Counted from the stretch's first letter, positions 1-15,200 are shown. The stretch: DNA of 64,000 bases from Ciona intestinalis (GCF_000224145.3 NC_020177.2:3704965-3768964), one strand, 5' to 3'. Program-made: numbers and translations. Notes: a model not told the origin generated them from the sequence alone.

Positions 1-217
1 TATAGCAGGGGATACCGATTGATTTTGGGGCGTTTTTGCTCCGTGAGCATTTGGGCTGAAAAAACTACCTATAGACGGCAGGTTACTGTCGTCAGATTGC
101 GTGACGTGTCTACGGTACGGCCACCGTGGCGGTGGGGAGAGAATGGGGTCTTTGAAGGTGCTGGGGTCAAATTTTTGTGGCGAAGGAGGAATTTTTAAAC
201 CAGAAGGGCTGATGGAC
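1..217 (-). CDS. TET: TET exon 15 (partial), low-complexity insert
   Basis: Open to the window edge after acceptor AATTTCAG. One base completes Trp from exon 14, then 72 codons of Ser/Pro-rich sequence begin [14 protein letters not shown]. No stop is reached, so the gene continues to the left. Confidence 0.8.
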
Positions 218-3200
218 CTGAAATTAAGATATGCAGGTTATATATTTTGTATGGTACGGTGGGGTAAAATAAATACCGTTAGCACCCAAAACCCATTTTT
301 GTTTATCGTGGTTTGAACGACTAACAACGCTTTATCGGAGTCGTGAGGATACGGTTTTATATTTCTTGAAATGTTTTTGTTTACTACCAAATGGGATAAA
401 AACAAGAATGAAAACATGTCCCATCTTATTCGGTGTATCATTTTAGAGTATTGAAAATATAAAGGCAACACGAATGTTACACGTCCAATATTAAAAAACT
501 GCGGCGGTCACGAATATATAAAACGCATTACTGTAATCGTATACGTGATTCGCATTTCTAAAAACAAACCGATGTGACGTAATAAACCTACCATTGTTGG
601 TTGTTCCACTGTTGCGTTGTTGCCATAGCTGGCAAACTTGTTAAGTTTTCCATTGACAGCGATCGTTTAGGTTTTCGTCCCCTTTTTTTCTTGACTGGGC
701 TTACGTCCAAACCATCTTTAGTTCGCTTCTGCTTTCGTTGTTTGCAGGTTCCTACAGGTTTGTCACGAAGACGAACTTGACGTCTAAACCCGTTCAGTAT
801 CTATGAACAACAAGGAACTTAAAATATTCTGATTGAATGAATGTAGCTTGCTTTATCCTCGCGTGGCTGAAAACGACAGTCGTTTTATAACATGGATGTT
901 TTTTCTTATACCTAGTGCTAGCTTACGAGTTACCACGTATGTAACTTTGTGTGTTTTTTGTATAACTGACAATTGGACATCCCATTTTTGCTCCAATCCA
1001 GTGATCACTAATCGGTTGCCTAATTTTTTAATCATAAAGAAGCAACCACTTACAGCGTAAAATATGCTACTTACTCGTGAGCGGGCACGAGGCGTATAAA
1101 TAATAAAGTAAATAAGGATCATTTATTCATTTAAAAGTAGTTATATACGATTCAATATAAAATAACAGAAACTGTCTATACCTCAATAGAACCTTCTCTT
1201 ATTTTCTGCCCCACCCCTTCAAACGTCCCTTCCTCGTTCGTAAGATCGAGTTTATACAAAGGTAGAACATGTAGTTGTTCGTCTGGTGGTTTCTGCCCAA
1301 TGACGCGAAGCTCAGGTTTGGTAAGTGTCAGAACCTGGATGAAAAAAATGGTCAACACTGGGTTCATTTTGATGAAAAAAAATGGCCAACTCAAAATTTG
1401 TGGGGTTATTAAAAAACGTTTATAGCAATCGAAATTTATGGTGGCAAGTGCTGATACGACTTTTCTTTCTGAGTCATTTACCACGATTTAAGGTTTTTAG
1501 TTCTGCATTTTGCAAGTTTTTTCATGGATTTAGGTTCTTGGTGTTTTCATGTGAATTTCCAGGTAAAATTTGACGCAATTGTATTGGATTAATAACGTAA
1601 GTATTGGATTTGTGGCTTACCAGAGTTGTCCCATTCTCCATGTTATGTTGATCCTTGTGGGCATGTGCGCAGAAGTCCATACAGCAAGTGACGCCACTGA
1701 ACGGCCGTCCTTCATTTGGTGGGTTGTAACCAAGGCGGCATTCTTGGCCCTCGCATTCTCTCTCAATCTAGACGTTGAAATAAAATAATATATAAAAATA
1801 CAAAAAAATAATTTTTTTTAGCATTTTTAATGTTACGCTATAATTAAGGATGAAGAAATGATAGGTAAAAATAAATGTTCGCCCACTAAGTTACATTTGC
1901 GTTAACACGTAATCGGGCATGGGGTATATGAAACATAACACCAGTGTTACTACCCCTTTACGCGATGGTAAATAACGTCTAATCATTCATTTTTTTATAC
2001 AACTACTGTAATACCTGATTCATATGTGCGTCAGGTGCAGCCGTTTTATACAAGACACTCATTGCGCTCGCTAGCCGCTGGCAGAAATCGGCCACGCAGC
2101 TTTCCGCATTGCTATCTTTGGTACCATTTAATTTAAACTTGTTTGGTTTTGTAGAACGAGCGAACTTGCAGCCATTGTAGTACATTGACCATGAACAACC
2201 GAATGAGTAAGACGCGCCACCTTTTTCTGGGTCAAAGCCCTGGCACGCACAAGTCCGTCTGAAAAATAATCAATGGTTAAGTAAACGGAACTTGGTTTTA
2301 GGATTCAGACAAACAAAGAGTATCTGCATATAACAAGAGTAACCTTTTTTTTACAAATTTTTAGACTAATACTTTGGGTACGGTGCACTGATATAGGTCA
2401 GAGTTGGGTCACTACTCGCTAAAAAGTTATTCTTTTAACGGCTCAGACGTTTCGTCTGACATCCGACAAGACTTCATTTGGAAATAAGAGACATTATCAG
2501 GAAATATCAGAAGTAACATAATAAAAAGTTGATATCTTACTCTTCGTTTGTTCCACAGCGTCGTTCAGTTGCCGTGCCATTGGTAGGAATAAGTTGTGTA
2601 CATTTGTTGTAGCTGAAATCCGCCAGAGGCCGAGATACGCCTTCCCATAGCATTATAACGACCACCATAACAGCAGTTATACACCGGTGCCCAGGTCGCT
2701 GCCTGCACACTACCATTATCTTCTCCTGCTCGCTGGAACGACGGAGGACCCACTTTGCAATAGGACATCCACGTGAAGTCTTACCCTCTTTACCAGTGTA
2801 GCAAACCTGTAGTGGGCATTAAATATATTAAAACCTTTTTTTGAATAGATTAAACAAACAGTAGCCTAGCATTTCCGTGGAAAAGACTACACTATAGTAC
2901 CGATTTTAAAGGTACATTTATATAAAAAAAAAACATTTCATGATGAAATTAAAGTTTGAAATGACTAATTTTAAACAGTTTTATAGTATTACTTCCTTGT
3001 AAGAAAAATGTTTGGTTTAACTTACCTTTTCTATTCTCAAGGCTCGTCCCGTAAAGCCACAGCGTTCTTCGAAGAGTTTTCGAATGCCTTGTATAGAATG
3101 GGAAGCTCCTATGTGTGTGTAGTATGGTGGTAGCTCCTCTAAACCATCTGAACCAGGTATACACGTACAACGAGGGAATATATGCTTCTTGGTCTCGACT

Positions 3201-6200
3201 CCGTTCGTGCCCTTGTATGTTACGGCTCTACCACGTAATTCGTCAGACGATAATTTCCCTGGTGTAGCTAGGAGCTCTGGGGCAAAGGTAGGTTGCTTTG
3301 TAGAGCTTGTACTTTCATAACTCGTTGAACGGGGCGTGCAACCTAATGGGGTTCGTGGTGGTGTCTCAAATGAAGGCATGAAGGTAGGGGTTGGGTATGA
3401 TGGGGTTGGGAACTGGGTGGGTAAAGGAAAAGGCTCGCATTTTGTAGCTGGGATAAAGTTGGGGAGTATTCTACTTATATGGTTGGGTGGTAGGGGTAAT
3501 CTCTGTGTTGGGAGTGTATTAGTAGAAGAGGGTTGAGGAGTTACGGCCCTCACAATGTTTTCAAGGGCTCCTATACCCTGGCTGCTGTATCTACGCAACA
3601 GGACTTTCTTTTTCGTTGTTTCAAGCGTACTGTCCAAGCCTGTGTCGCTGTCAGGTGTGCAACAGTCTGCCGAATGGCTTCTGGACACTGGGCTTCTTCT
3701 TGAACTAAAGTTTGGTGCGGTGAAGGCACGTCGTAGGGAGGTGTGAATAGGGCCACCGTTGCAAGTGGTAGCTTGTAGTTGAGGTAGATTATGCGAACGT
3801 GCTTCATTGGAAATTATACTGGACGTGCTGCAACGTGACGTCACAGCGGCCTCGGCAGGCAACAGGTTGGAGTTTGTATTACATCCTGTATAGAAGCAAC
3901 AAGTGTTAATTTGCATGCTATTTCAAACTACATTAAACTTTAGGCCTCGGTAAAATCATTGGCTAGGACTTGAGAAAAACCTGCTATTTCTATTTCTAAG
4001 ACTCGGTAATAAAAAAGACCGTTTTTTTTATATTTCATTTTCTTTATTCCATAAAGTGAGATAGAATGTGTATATTAAAACATAATAGGTTACGAAAAAT
4101 GCCAAAAAAAAATAAAAAAATGAATATAAAATATATTATTGCGATCGTTTAGTGATTGATAAAAATACCTTCTGTCTTCGTACAATGCACGTTGGTGGGT
4201 GCAGCACTTGACGAAGGTTGCTCAAACTCGGACCCCTGCTGATGGGTTAATCCCGCCGAGGCCGCATGCAAGTTTTTTGCTTGCTGAAGGTCAGTGTTGG
4301 CTGACGGACGCTGCTGTATTGTTCCGTCATACATATTTCGCTGGCTGTCGACCGTGGATATGAGGTCAGCAGAATCGTAGCCGCTTTCACCAGGCGAAAT
4401 AGTGGACTGCGGATCCGTGGGCGAAGATGCTGTTTTTATCTCGCCAAGCAGCGGGTTTGGTTTCGCCGGGTCGGACTGCCCGTACAGTACTGAGTTCATA
4501 GTTTCGGAAAAAGTCTTCTGTGCGTCAAAACGCCCCCGCTCGTCTGCTCGGCCCACTTGGTCGGCTTCAGCGACCATTCTTTGTGACCTGGCAGCAGCAA
4601 ACGCAAGGTCTCCGTGGAATCTTTGATTTCCGTGCGAGACACTTCCGTTTTGGGTGTTTGGCGTGTGTTTGTGGGCGGGGAGACTAGGACTGCTGCCAGG
4701 GGGGGCTAAAAAATGATTCGATGCTGGGGATATTGACGACTGACCCATAGGATCGAGTTTTTGAACGTACGCGTCTGAAGGCGCAGGTGTCTGGGTGACG
4801 TGCGCTTGGTAGGTTATACTACCGAGTGTCCTCGCGTTTGGGTCTTGTTGTTCATGCCAGGGTCGATAGGTTTGCATGTTGCGCTGAAACGCAGGGTCAG
4901 AACTGCCTCCGCTGGGGTTTGAACCGCTAGGGTGCGGAATCTGAGGAGCTGCCACGTTAGAAGTGATAGGAGATGACGCTAGGTGAGGCATGCTGACTTG
5001 GGAAGGACTTGTGGTCTGTCCTTGTGGCATGTTAGCAGGTGAGTTGCCCATCAGGTTCGACATAGGGCTCCTTAAACTGCTGCCTGCTGAACCAGCAAAA
5101 GGACTATGGGACACAACTCCTGCAGGAGAACTTTGCATCATTGGACTTCTGTTGTTTCCACTGCCAATGGACTGGCCTGATAAGTGACGTGGTGGGACAG
5201 CAGGAAAGCATTCACCTGGGGTATTACTGGGTCTTCGCCCAGGGTGGGGGTATGCAGACCGCTGCTGTAACTCGTGCGGGCTCGTAAGGTTACTAACTGA
5301 TGAATGGTTCGTTGCTATTAGGGGTGGGGCTTGAAAATTCCACTGTTTGTCGCTAGAGTGTCCTCTTGATTGTGGAACACGAGGTGATATTTTATCCGGT
5401 TGATTTATATGTGGTTGGTTAGGTCCATTGAATGAGGACATGTGTTCATATTGGTTGTACTGTTGGTGCCCGCCTGGATATGGGGCTTGGGGTTGCAAAC
5501 CTGGGTGCCGGGAGTTTAGTTGCGCATTCGGGTAAACAGGGTGAGATTGGTGGGGCTGGTTGGGGTAGGATGGGTATCGCTGTGACCCAGGTTGCCCCAT
5601 TCCTGGTTTGTTGGGGTAATCAGGTCTTTGAACATTGGATTGCTGGTATGGAAATCTACTGTTACCATTAGGTGTAATACTTGGGTTGGTGCTACAATAC
5701 ATTTGGCCGCTGTAGGAAGGGTTTGGGCTTGTTCCTGGTTGGTACATTTGGTTGCTCATTCCGTAACCTCTGTTTTGCTGGTCATAAGGGAGAAGTCTAG
5801 CAGATGGGTCTGAGGTTCTCTGTATTGGGGNTGGTCGGGATATTGCGCAATATTGGGTTGATACATTCTTGGTTGCTCTGTTTGACCTGGGCGTTGTGGG
5901 GTGTTGCTGGGTGCAGGTTGGTGGGTGGGAAATTGAGGTGATACGTTTGGGTTTGAAGTGTTTATCGAAGCCTGGCTTTCAGGGACACTTTCGCGTATAT
6001 TCTGTTCTGTGGCATAACTCTTCTGCTGGCCAATGTTGGCATTAATGTACTGCTGTTGTTGCTGTGATGATTTGGAGTGGTCCTTCAATGGACTTGCCTG
6101 GTTGTGGAATGATGTGGGGGCGTTGAACTTTCGTAAATTGTTAAGTAATTGATCAACACCTGCAGAAGGCTCACAATCTCCAGAACCTGGCCCTGGACCT

Positions 6201-9200
6201 GGGGGTAAAATTTGGGGTGGGGGGCAACTTGAAAGCTGGGATGATTGTGGCTCAACTGGGATTGGCGCACCTGGTTTTGTTCCGTGGTCCCAACCGTAGT
6301 TTGGGTCCTGCGATGGCCGTCGTTGGGGGCTTTGTAGGGGTTGGGGGTTGGATGGGGTACTCTGTAATGAGTTACCCAAAGCAGTAGATGAAGTGTCGCT
6401 TAAGGAGTTATTAGAAGGCGGTTCTGTTGCTCCTGATGATCCGATGTTGCTCTCAATCGCTTGTAGAGCTTGGTTGATGAAATCTGACTCTTCTGTTGGT
6501 GCTGATCCTGCTCCTGGATGTTGAGGATCGGTGCTGGAGGACTCACTTGATGGGATCACACTTGTAGAGAACGTTCCGCTGTGAGGCTCAGGGTAAAAGG
6601 GCTGCTGGTGAAGATCTAAAAGAAATTAATATTTTAAAAGATGATGAACCTTATATGTAAACCATAAGACTGATTTCATGTCAGTTTAAATGTAAAACAT
6701 TTTAACACAAAAAGCTAAAAAAATACTAATATTTTTTGAAAAACGATGAATTGGCAAGTTATTCAGGTCAGCATAGTTTAAATGGCAAACTCAATCAAAA
6801 AAAAAAATACTAAAACACCAGCATTCATAAGAAAAGATATTTGGTTTAATTACCGGAGCCAATTTCTGAGGACACGTTAGGTTGAGATAGATTTCGATTA
6901 TCCGGGTCTTGGTTGGATGGGGTTGGGTGATGACTCACTGCTCTGCTAAGTTCACCAAACTCAGCAAAGTTAGGGTGCAACGTTGGGTGAACTAAACCCT
7001 GGATAAATAGATTATATGTGTATTAAATACTGTAAGAGGCAGTTGTACTTGTAGTTAATTTGGCATATATGGAAAATTTCGGAAAAGTGTATATAGTTTT
7101 CGGAATATGGTTTTTACCTGAGGTAGGTTATCAGTAGGTGCTTCTTTTGTTTTAGTGCGCTTTGGTTCATTTGAGGAAAATTCATCAAGTTCCTGTAGAT
7201 AGATGAAAGAATGTAACTTATTTATCCCTGCTTGGTAGGGCAAATATAGTTATTATAACACCCTGTGCCAGCTCACGAGTTATGTGTATATGTGACTATT
7301 TGGGTGAAAATACTTTAAAATTTTTTGTAATGTATGGCTGAATATTTAGACAATCCGTAATGGACTGGAGTAATTGTTATTAAAAGTCTTGCTTTAGGAC
7401 AAAGTATATGCAGATTTAAAGGCAAATATGCAGTAAAATATGATGCGTGGCTAAATGTTCATAAAGGGAAATAGTTTTGATGATTATCGAACGTTTGGTG
7501 GCGCTGTTGCGTCACTACAAAGCGGGAACTCTTGTCGTTGTTTGTCGCGCTAAATGAGGCTGGTTTTTAACTAGGTGATTACGCGGTATACATACTACGA
7601 CACGTGTGCGCCACAATAGTGGGAAAAGGAAACCAAGCAAATGTGCGTGAGACCGTGTTACTCGTTGCTATTGTCGTTAATAATTAAGCCATCATTTGCT
7701 TTTGCACACCAGATGCTCGAGCAACGCGAGTTAGCTACATTTGTGTCTGGGCGTTTTCTAATACACTCGGTGATCGCCAGGAATTCGATTCGCGTCAGTT
7801 TCAACTCGAATTGAAAACAAGAACAGACTGGAAGGTCACAGTTCGTTTACGCGGAACTATTAACTTTAAAAGCCCATACGAACGTTGGCAGTGCAAGCCT
7901 CTACTTGTCGTCAGTTGTTCGCAACAAACACCACGGCTTACGTCAATGTAAATGCAATACAACTGCGGAAAGATGGTGCTGAATTCATTCCCTTTTATTT
8001 CGCAATGAGAAGCTTATGGCGGAAAATTTTGCCAGTTGTGTCTGCTAACTAGGATGTAACGTTACACCGGTAATGGCAACTTGATTTGCAGTCTTTCCGT
8101 GTAGGCACTAGCTAGGCAAAGAGCCGCTCGACCAACAGCTGCCAGTGAAACATTAAATCGATGACATCGGTCACGTGAGTAGACCATTCTGTGACGTCAT
8201 AATGAAAGAGAATGGCGGCGCACTGAAATGGGCGTTGTTGACTAGCAAGTACTTTTGTAGGTTTTCTCAGACCAATGAATTGTAAACTATAAATGGCTAG
8301 TCCCTGATAGGATAGCATGATTGATTTGCAGCCCACTTTTAACCATTAATTGGTATTTCCTGAACAATTAGGCTGATTTAAACTTCGTTGAAAAATTTTT
8401 TTTTCAATGTTAAAAATTTTGGTTTTAACCAGAAAAATTAATATTGTTAAGTTCTTTACAAATATACAGATATCTGTTGCAGGTACTTGGGGAATGTGTG
8501 TACATAAATACATTTATAAAAACGAACACCAAACAAACTGACGTGCACAAATGATAGAAATATTAACTTCTTTGCCTGCACCATAACAGTTATACCTCAA
8601 CAAAACACATTTTAAATCTAGTGTCATTATATACAAATACAACTTATTATTGCGTAACTATAGTGATAATTGGTTCAGTTTAATGTTTAAAATGACACAA
8701 GTTACACCGTGTTGATAAAAAAAATTCGAGAAAAAAAATAAAACAAAGCTGTTTTGACAATTTACTCATGTAAAAACAGGCTGTGGAATACAGGTATAAG
8801 TAAGTCCTTAACCTTAAATTAGAGCGGTGGTTTTCTATCGATTGGTAGCATGCGATAGCTGTACTACAATGAGACTGCGATAGTAGAATGAACTTAAGCG
8901 GTTGATACGCCCTCTCTCTCTCTTCGAGCTTTTTCTACACAAGTGGGAACGGCATGCTGCTAACATCGGTAAACAAACCCACGTGATACAGAATGCCTGC
9001 ACGTGGTATTCGCAGGTGAGGAAAAGCCAAATAAACAGAACAATATATGGTTGCTTCCTCACAAAGTTAAAAAGTGCTGTTTCAAATTACTTTCGTACTC
9101 TCGGAAGACGATCTTGCGGGATAAAATTGAGACGAAATTTTAAGATGTTAAAACTTTAATTTATATCTGCGGGAATAAAGTTTATATTTATTTTTAAGTA

Positions 9201-12200
9201 ATTTGTAATACCTCTAAAACTGAAGTTTGTATTTTGAAAAAACTAATTTAAATTTTAAATGGGGATATTCTAAATTCTGACTAAAAAAGTCACCTACAGG
9301 TTTTTAAGTGCGATTGTTAGGCAAATATTAATATTCGTTCTCCTTTTTGAGTGTTACCGCTTTGTTGTTGCGATAGTTCAGTCAGCCATGCGATTACAAC
9401 TGAGTCACTAGAATACTTGACTGACACTTCATTAAATATTGAGTCTGCACTGCAGCGCACTATGTGTTGACGGCAAGTTTTGGAAACAAAAACTAATTTA
9501 CTATATACTAATATTGAAATTGGGAAAAATCTTGTGGTAATGGGTTAAGTATCTTAGAAAAACACTTGTATGCGATAACGTAATGGAAAGTATTTTTTAG
9601 TAAACAAGATTAAACATACAATGCATCCTACATTCCATTAATACAGAATAGCTTCGTCTCTTAAAACAAATATTTCACAAAAAGTTTTGAAACCTAAAAA
9701 TTAAAATGGGCAAAATAGATTGTGGTATCCAAAATGTCCCAAGTATTGACACAGCGCGAGCCTAAATTCTCGAAACACAATCTAAATAAGCGCGCACATA
9801 TTGCTAGTAATTTAAGCGCGCACACAATAGTATCAACGCTTGTTGATGTTATTTGACTATTGAAATAGTCATTAATATTTCTAGCGCAACGAGTTGACAA
9901 CGCATGTAATTAATTGAGATATCCAATAAAGATTGGAGAAGAGAATTTTTCAAAGGTGAGCGCGGCAGACTTTTCTCTTTTTCACTGCGCATAAACAAAA
10001 TCACGTGATATAGCACATGGTAGAGTAGAGTTCTAAACCCAACACTTTATCCAAGATAAATAAAACTAATAGTAAAATATTACGGTACAATTGTTCAGGG
10101 TATAAGGCGGAAAATTAAATATATTGTTTACATCGTGTACTGTATGACATATTGTTATATTAGATTTGCAATTCGTAATTCCGGTTCCCAAAAATTCTAA
10201 GTAGTAAAAATTTTAAAGTTTTAGGAATTTGTTTCAATGAAAACAGAAACACAATTGATGACACGAGATTAAATCCAAAGTATCACATTTTCTTTTGTAA
10301 TGCCTACCTCACTGTAGTTGCGAAAAGAAGCAGGTTAATCCTATTATTCCAAATTGAGTTGAAATGTAGTACTTATAAAACTCACAAAGGTAGAAGTAAA
10401 ATGCTGGATTCAAACAAAGGCTTGTACAATCACTGAGTTGGAAAAAATTTAATAAAAAACAATAAACTTACATCTAAATATGTACAAGTCTGGTAAATGA
10501 AGAGAAAGTATTATCACCTACACAAACAATATAAAAGCTCATGACCAGACGCGCTACTACACTTGTATTATGTACTTGTGTTTACAAACTGTAGTAAACC
10601 ATAAAGATCAAACCCTGCATACTTTTATGACTTGCAAGAAGGTTTTTTGCTGACATGCCCGTTTGATATTACACACATACTACAACATGGTCAATTGGTC
10701 AGTAACTTGGCATAAATAGTTTTCGAAAGCAAAGCATGTAAGACTATTATTAAGCTGTTTATGCATCTTCTGCCTGCAGGATATCCTTCTGGCTGGACGC
10801 ACACACGTTCGCGCGCTTGCTGCGACCGGATTTAGGCTTGTTTGAATAAGGATAACGATAGCAAAACGCATCGCGGGTAGCGTGTGTGCGGTGTAGAGAT
10901 GCAAGCGCCCCGGTTCGACGTATGATGCGTATTAGTAAATCGATTGAGGCGTGGGCGCAGCACAGTACACTGTGTATTGACATAAGGTTGCTACAACCTG
11001 CACTACTTTAAATACTATACAACGTATACAGCGTTCTTTCTAACGTATTCGGACTGTAAGCAAAGGGGAGCTTGGACAACGTGTTAACATTAGTACGGTA
11101 ATGCTTTTGTCTAAACAGACCTGCCGACTTTCTGCGCATACTAGTTTGCTGAGCTGTTAATTCTACCTAGCCAGAGGTGCCTTTACGGTCGTTCGTTGAC
11201 GAAATAATAGCCACAACCGACGCTGAGTAAGCCTGCGCAGAACAATATGCCTCAAGCTATGACAAAGCGGAAAGAATATACGCAAGGCACGCGGCCGATT
11301 TCGCTATAGAGAGAGCCGAATGGGCGAGTAAATTCAACCACAGCAACGAACCGTTCGTTCTGTGTTCGGTAGAAAAAGGGCCGGTGTAGCGAGAGAAAGT
11401 AAGAGACAAAAAAACGACTAACTGCCTTTGCCACGCACGTACGCATCCCAACGTAGTGAACAAAAGGTGTTTCACTACTTGAATAAGCTCGCAAAAATAT
11501 TCCGAGACCCACTACGAGTTACGAGATCACACAAAGGGCAAATCGATTGCGGACTTTTGCGGCAGCCATTCGATTGCGATTTCGCTGCTGAAGTGTTTTG
11601 CGGTCTGCCAGACTACTTAGCGACAATTAGTCGTTTTCGCGACCAGTGAACGCCGCAAATTACAACCGGCCTCATGGCGCTTAAATTCAAATGAGATGCC
11701 ATGTATGTTTGGTCAATAAATTAAACACAAGATGAGCAAGTTACAGTTCAAACCCAAATTAAATATTAATAAAAATTACGGATTTCTTGGCAATAACACA
11801 TACGATATTAATATCCAATCTAATGCATACAATGAATACTTCTAAATCGAGTGGTAAAAATAAACAGCATTGTATTCGGTGGGTAAAGAGCACCGTATGC
11901 TGGCGAAGACGCAGAAAACTTATAATCGCTAGAGGGGGCAATTAAGTCAGTCTTAACCAACGCATCATGTCAACGGTTGTAATAATTACTCAAATAAATA
12001 AACATAGCAATTAAATTAACCAAAATAGTCAGAATTTTAAAAATGAAAGCACTAATTCTGCAGGTTTACTTTTAACTGTATTTTTTTATAATTTATTTAT
12101 AAAAAGCTAACAATACGGAGAATACTAGCAGTTGTAAAACATTTCTAAGGCGTTTAAATTAACATCTAGCACAATTGCCATTGTTTAAATGTCTGTATGT

Positions 12201-15200
12201 GACGTAACAATAGCTTATTTATGTGGTAGCGATTCACTGGGTACACGGGCTTTACCAACTCAAAAAATATGTATACAAAATATATGGTTTACCAAAGCAA
12301 AAATTAAAAAATTTAGTGACAAACAGAATAATAATCGCTAAAATATTCACTGATTCAGACCCGGTAATTTCCCACTGCACAAGCGCTTAATTAAAACGAT
12401 GTTCTGAGCTAAATATCGCCATAGCGGTAAGCCCATATGTGTTGTGGTGTTTAGAGATTAGTGACAAACTAAAACAATACCCGGAAACGGCGTTTGGCCG
12501 GATTTTCATACACAAATATAACGACTGTTAGGCTTAGTTGAGTTTGTTTTAAATTCCGGGATTCTTAGGTACATTGCTTTACAAAGTGAAGCTTGATTTC
12601 ATCGGACAAGCGGGCAAGGTTCAAGGGTGTGTATTTAGCTACATGATTTGTGACCATATTACATAACATTTTCGTACATGTAATTATTAGGCCGCAAAAA
12701 TTGGTTTATTACCGTGTATACAAAGTAATTGATCAACGCCTTTAGCGATAGTGCTATATGAGAAAAATTAAGCTTACCTTTCGTTTTTCTTGCTTCGAAG
12801 GAGCGGAGTCTGTTGGGGGCAGGTAGGGGGAGGTCCCAGGCTGTTAAAAAAACATATATTATAAATTATTTTAAGAATTTAAGATCTGTTTTATTCGACA
12901 GGTGCGAACTATACGGCTGGGAACTTTTCGGCGGTTGCTTTACGTCATTGTGTTCAACACAATAGTTAACTGTGGTGTCTCGGCCAATACGAAAAGCAAA
13001 TAAACCCAAGAAACCGCAGTGCTAATTAAAAACCGTTTATCTTATGCATTTGGGGTGGTGGGAAAACAAGACGTAAGGTAAGGAGACATTAGTTTACGAA
13101 AAAGCGAATGCTACACAAGTAATGGCACGTAAACAAGAGAGTCTCTGTTTTCCGACAACAAATGGTACAGTGCTGAAATACCAAGTGTGTATGTCTTACA
13201 CGGTGAGGTATTTTTAGCTGATTACGCGGAAATTTTGACACAAAGAAAGAACAGAGTAATACCATGGTGACGTTGCGGCGACGGAATGTTGCATTTGAGA
13301 GTTTTTTCGTTTTTTTTGTTTACCCAAAACTTACTAAGTGGAGAGTGGTTATACCGAGTCGACAAACACACTCCTTCGAAACAGTTTTATAGGGCAGATA
13401 AAAAGAACGGGTAAATAAAGAATCTGCCTGTAAACAGTCGGAAATAGTACATAGAATAAGCTGCTCTATGAGTTTAATTAAAACGCTAGAATTCCTTTAC
13501 GGTATGCGTGTGTGGATACGGCTATTGTGTGTATTGTGTCAATCATATGAACATAATATAAAGGCAAACAGTCGACGTTTACGCGACATTGTATTATATT
13601 GGTTTCAATAGGAGCGCACCAAACGCCGTACATTAACAGAAGTAATTGCCGATAGAGAAATATTAATTAAATTTGACTGAAAGGGCGTGAGAGGAAACGG
13701 CACGCGAGCTTTATGTCTGTTTAAACGTATTCAACTACATGTACTACTCATAACATGAAAGTGACATTTTCAGCAAAATAACACGCAATATTAAAAGGAC
13801 TTAGAAATGATGAAAATTTTAACAAAACATTTGTATGCACTGGCACATACCGGAGAGAAAACCGACTAATGGCGCAGAAAATTAGTTCATACCATTCTGT
13901 CACACAAGTTATATGTCTGTAGTGTTTCCAGGCAAGTTTTGCTAAACAATAGAGACATTGCAGCACGTAACTCTAGCGGAACAATAATATTAAGCAGACT
14001 GCATTGAACCGCATAAACGATAAAATAGAAACAACAAACACGAGATAATTTAAGCGGCCAAAGGCAACAGGAAAAGTGCCTAGAAATTACGTCATTGTTG
14101 AAACTGTAGGAAAACAATATGAATAAAAGCTGATGATTTAATTTAAAATTTTTAGTACGTGTTCAGTATATATATGTTTTGTGAATATATTTTCTAAAAG
14201 CGATTTGGGACTTTTATGGAATCTACAGCGTTTATGAACGGTATTTTATTGAGGAGACGTGAATAGGACCATGAATAAAACATACGGCGAGCATGATAAA
14301 TCAATTACTGTAATTAAACCCACGATAAGCATATTTTTTATTGCGCAGTGCCAAAAGAAAGGGTGTACCGGCGGCGCTGTTCCAACACCTTTGCCGATGG
14401 GCAAAAACGGGAAAGTCTGTCAGTTGTCGGGGTACAGTTTACTCACTAACCAATTTATTATTGATGTGAGGCAATATGACGTCAAATGTTTCTCGTGGTG
14501 ACAGAGAAACACAAAGAGAGTAGATCGAATTGAAAGATACCGACGACCGAAATTTTAGGTTTTACGTCTGAACGCAGCCAGCGCGTCGCGGTGTATTTAT
14601 TCTTATGTGTGGTAAATATGTCCAATGATTTTACTTGCTCGTCATTCATGCCAAGCTATGGCAGCCGAGTGACAAGGGAATATGCCATTTCTTGATCATT
14701 TTTCTGCATACACATAATTAGGCCAATGATCATTGATTCTTTGGATCCCACAGGGAGCCACTAAGAAAAGGAGCACACCGCCCCAATTTCTTTTGCTTAC
14801 ATATTTCCCAGTGTCCACAACGAACACATAAAAGATTTATGGCTGACTTAAGGTCAAGAAACAATGCACCGAATAACAGATAATGGAATGAGATATTACA
14901 AATAGTCAGCCTTGTCTAAATGTCACAAACATTTAGAAGGCAGAAACCGTCGCTATCAAATCATCGATAATTTGGGCTGGAAATATCACTGAAATAAAAT
15001 CAGACGAAAAATGACATGTCCGACTGTTGTGGTAAAACAGTGTTTACACAAAATAAATTTCGGTTGTTTCTTGACAGAGTTTTCAATTAAATAAGCGATG
15101 GAGAAAACATTGCGAAAAAAGTGGGATGGAGTATTTGCGGAGTTCTCCTGCTTTTCTCTTTATTATAACTATTTCTCATATTCTCTCTTTCTGAAGGATC

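Noticed and set aside
5756..5758. Stop codon within TET exon 8 as a sign of a pseudogene
   Set aside because: Explained by the missing base at 5831. All other exons are intact and in phase.
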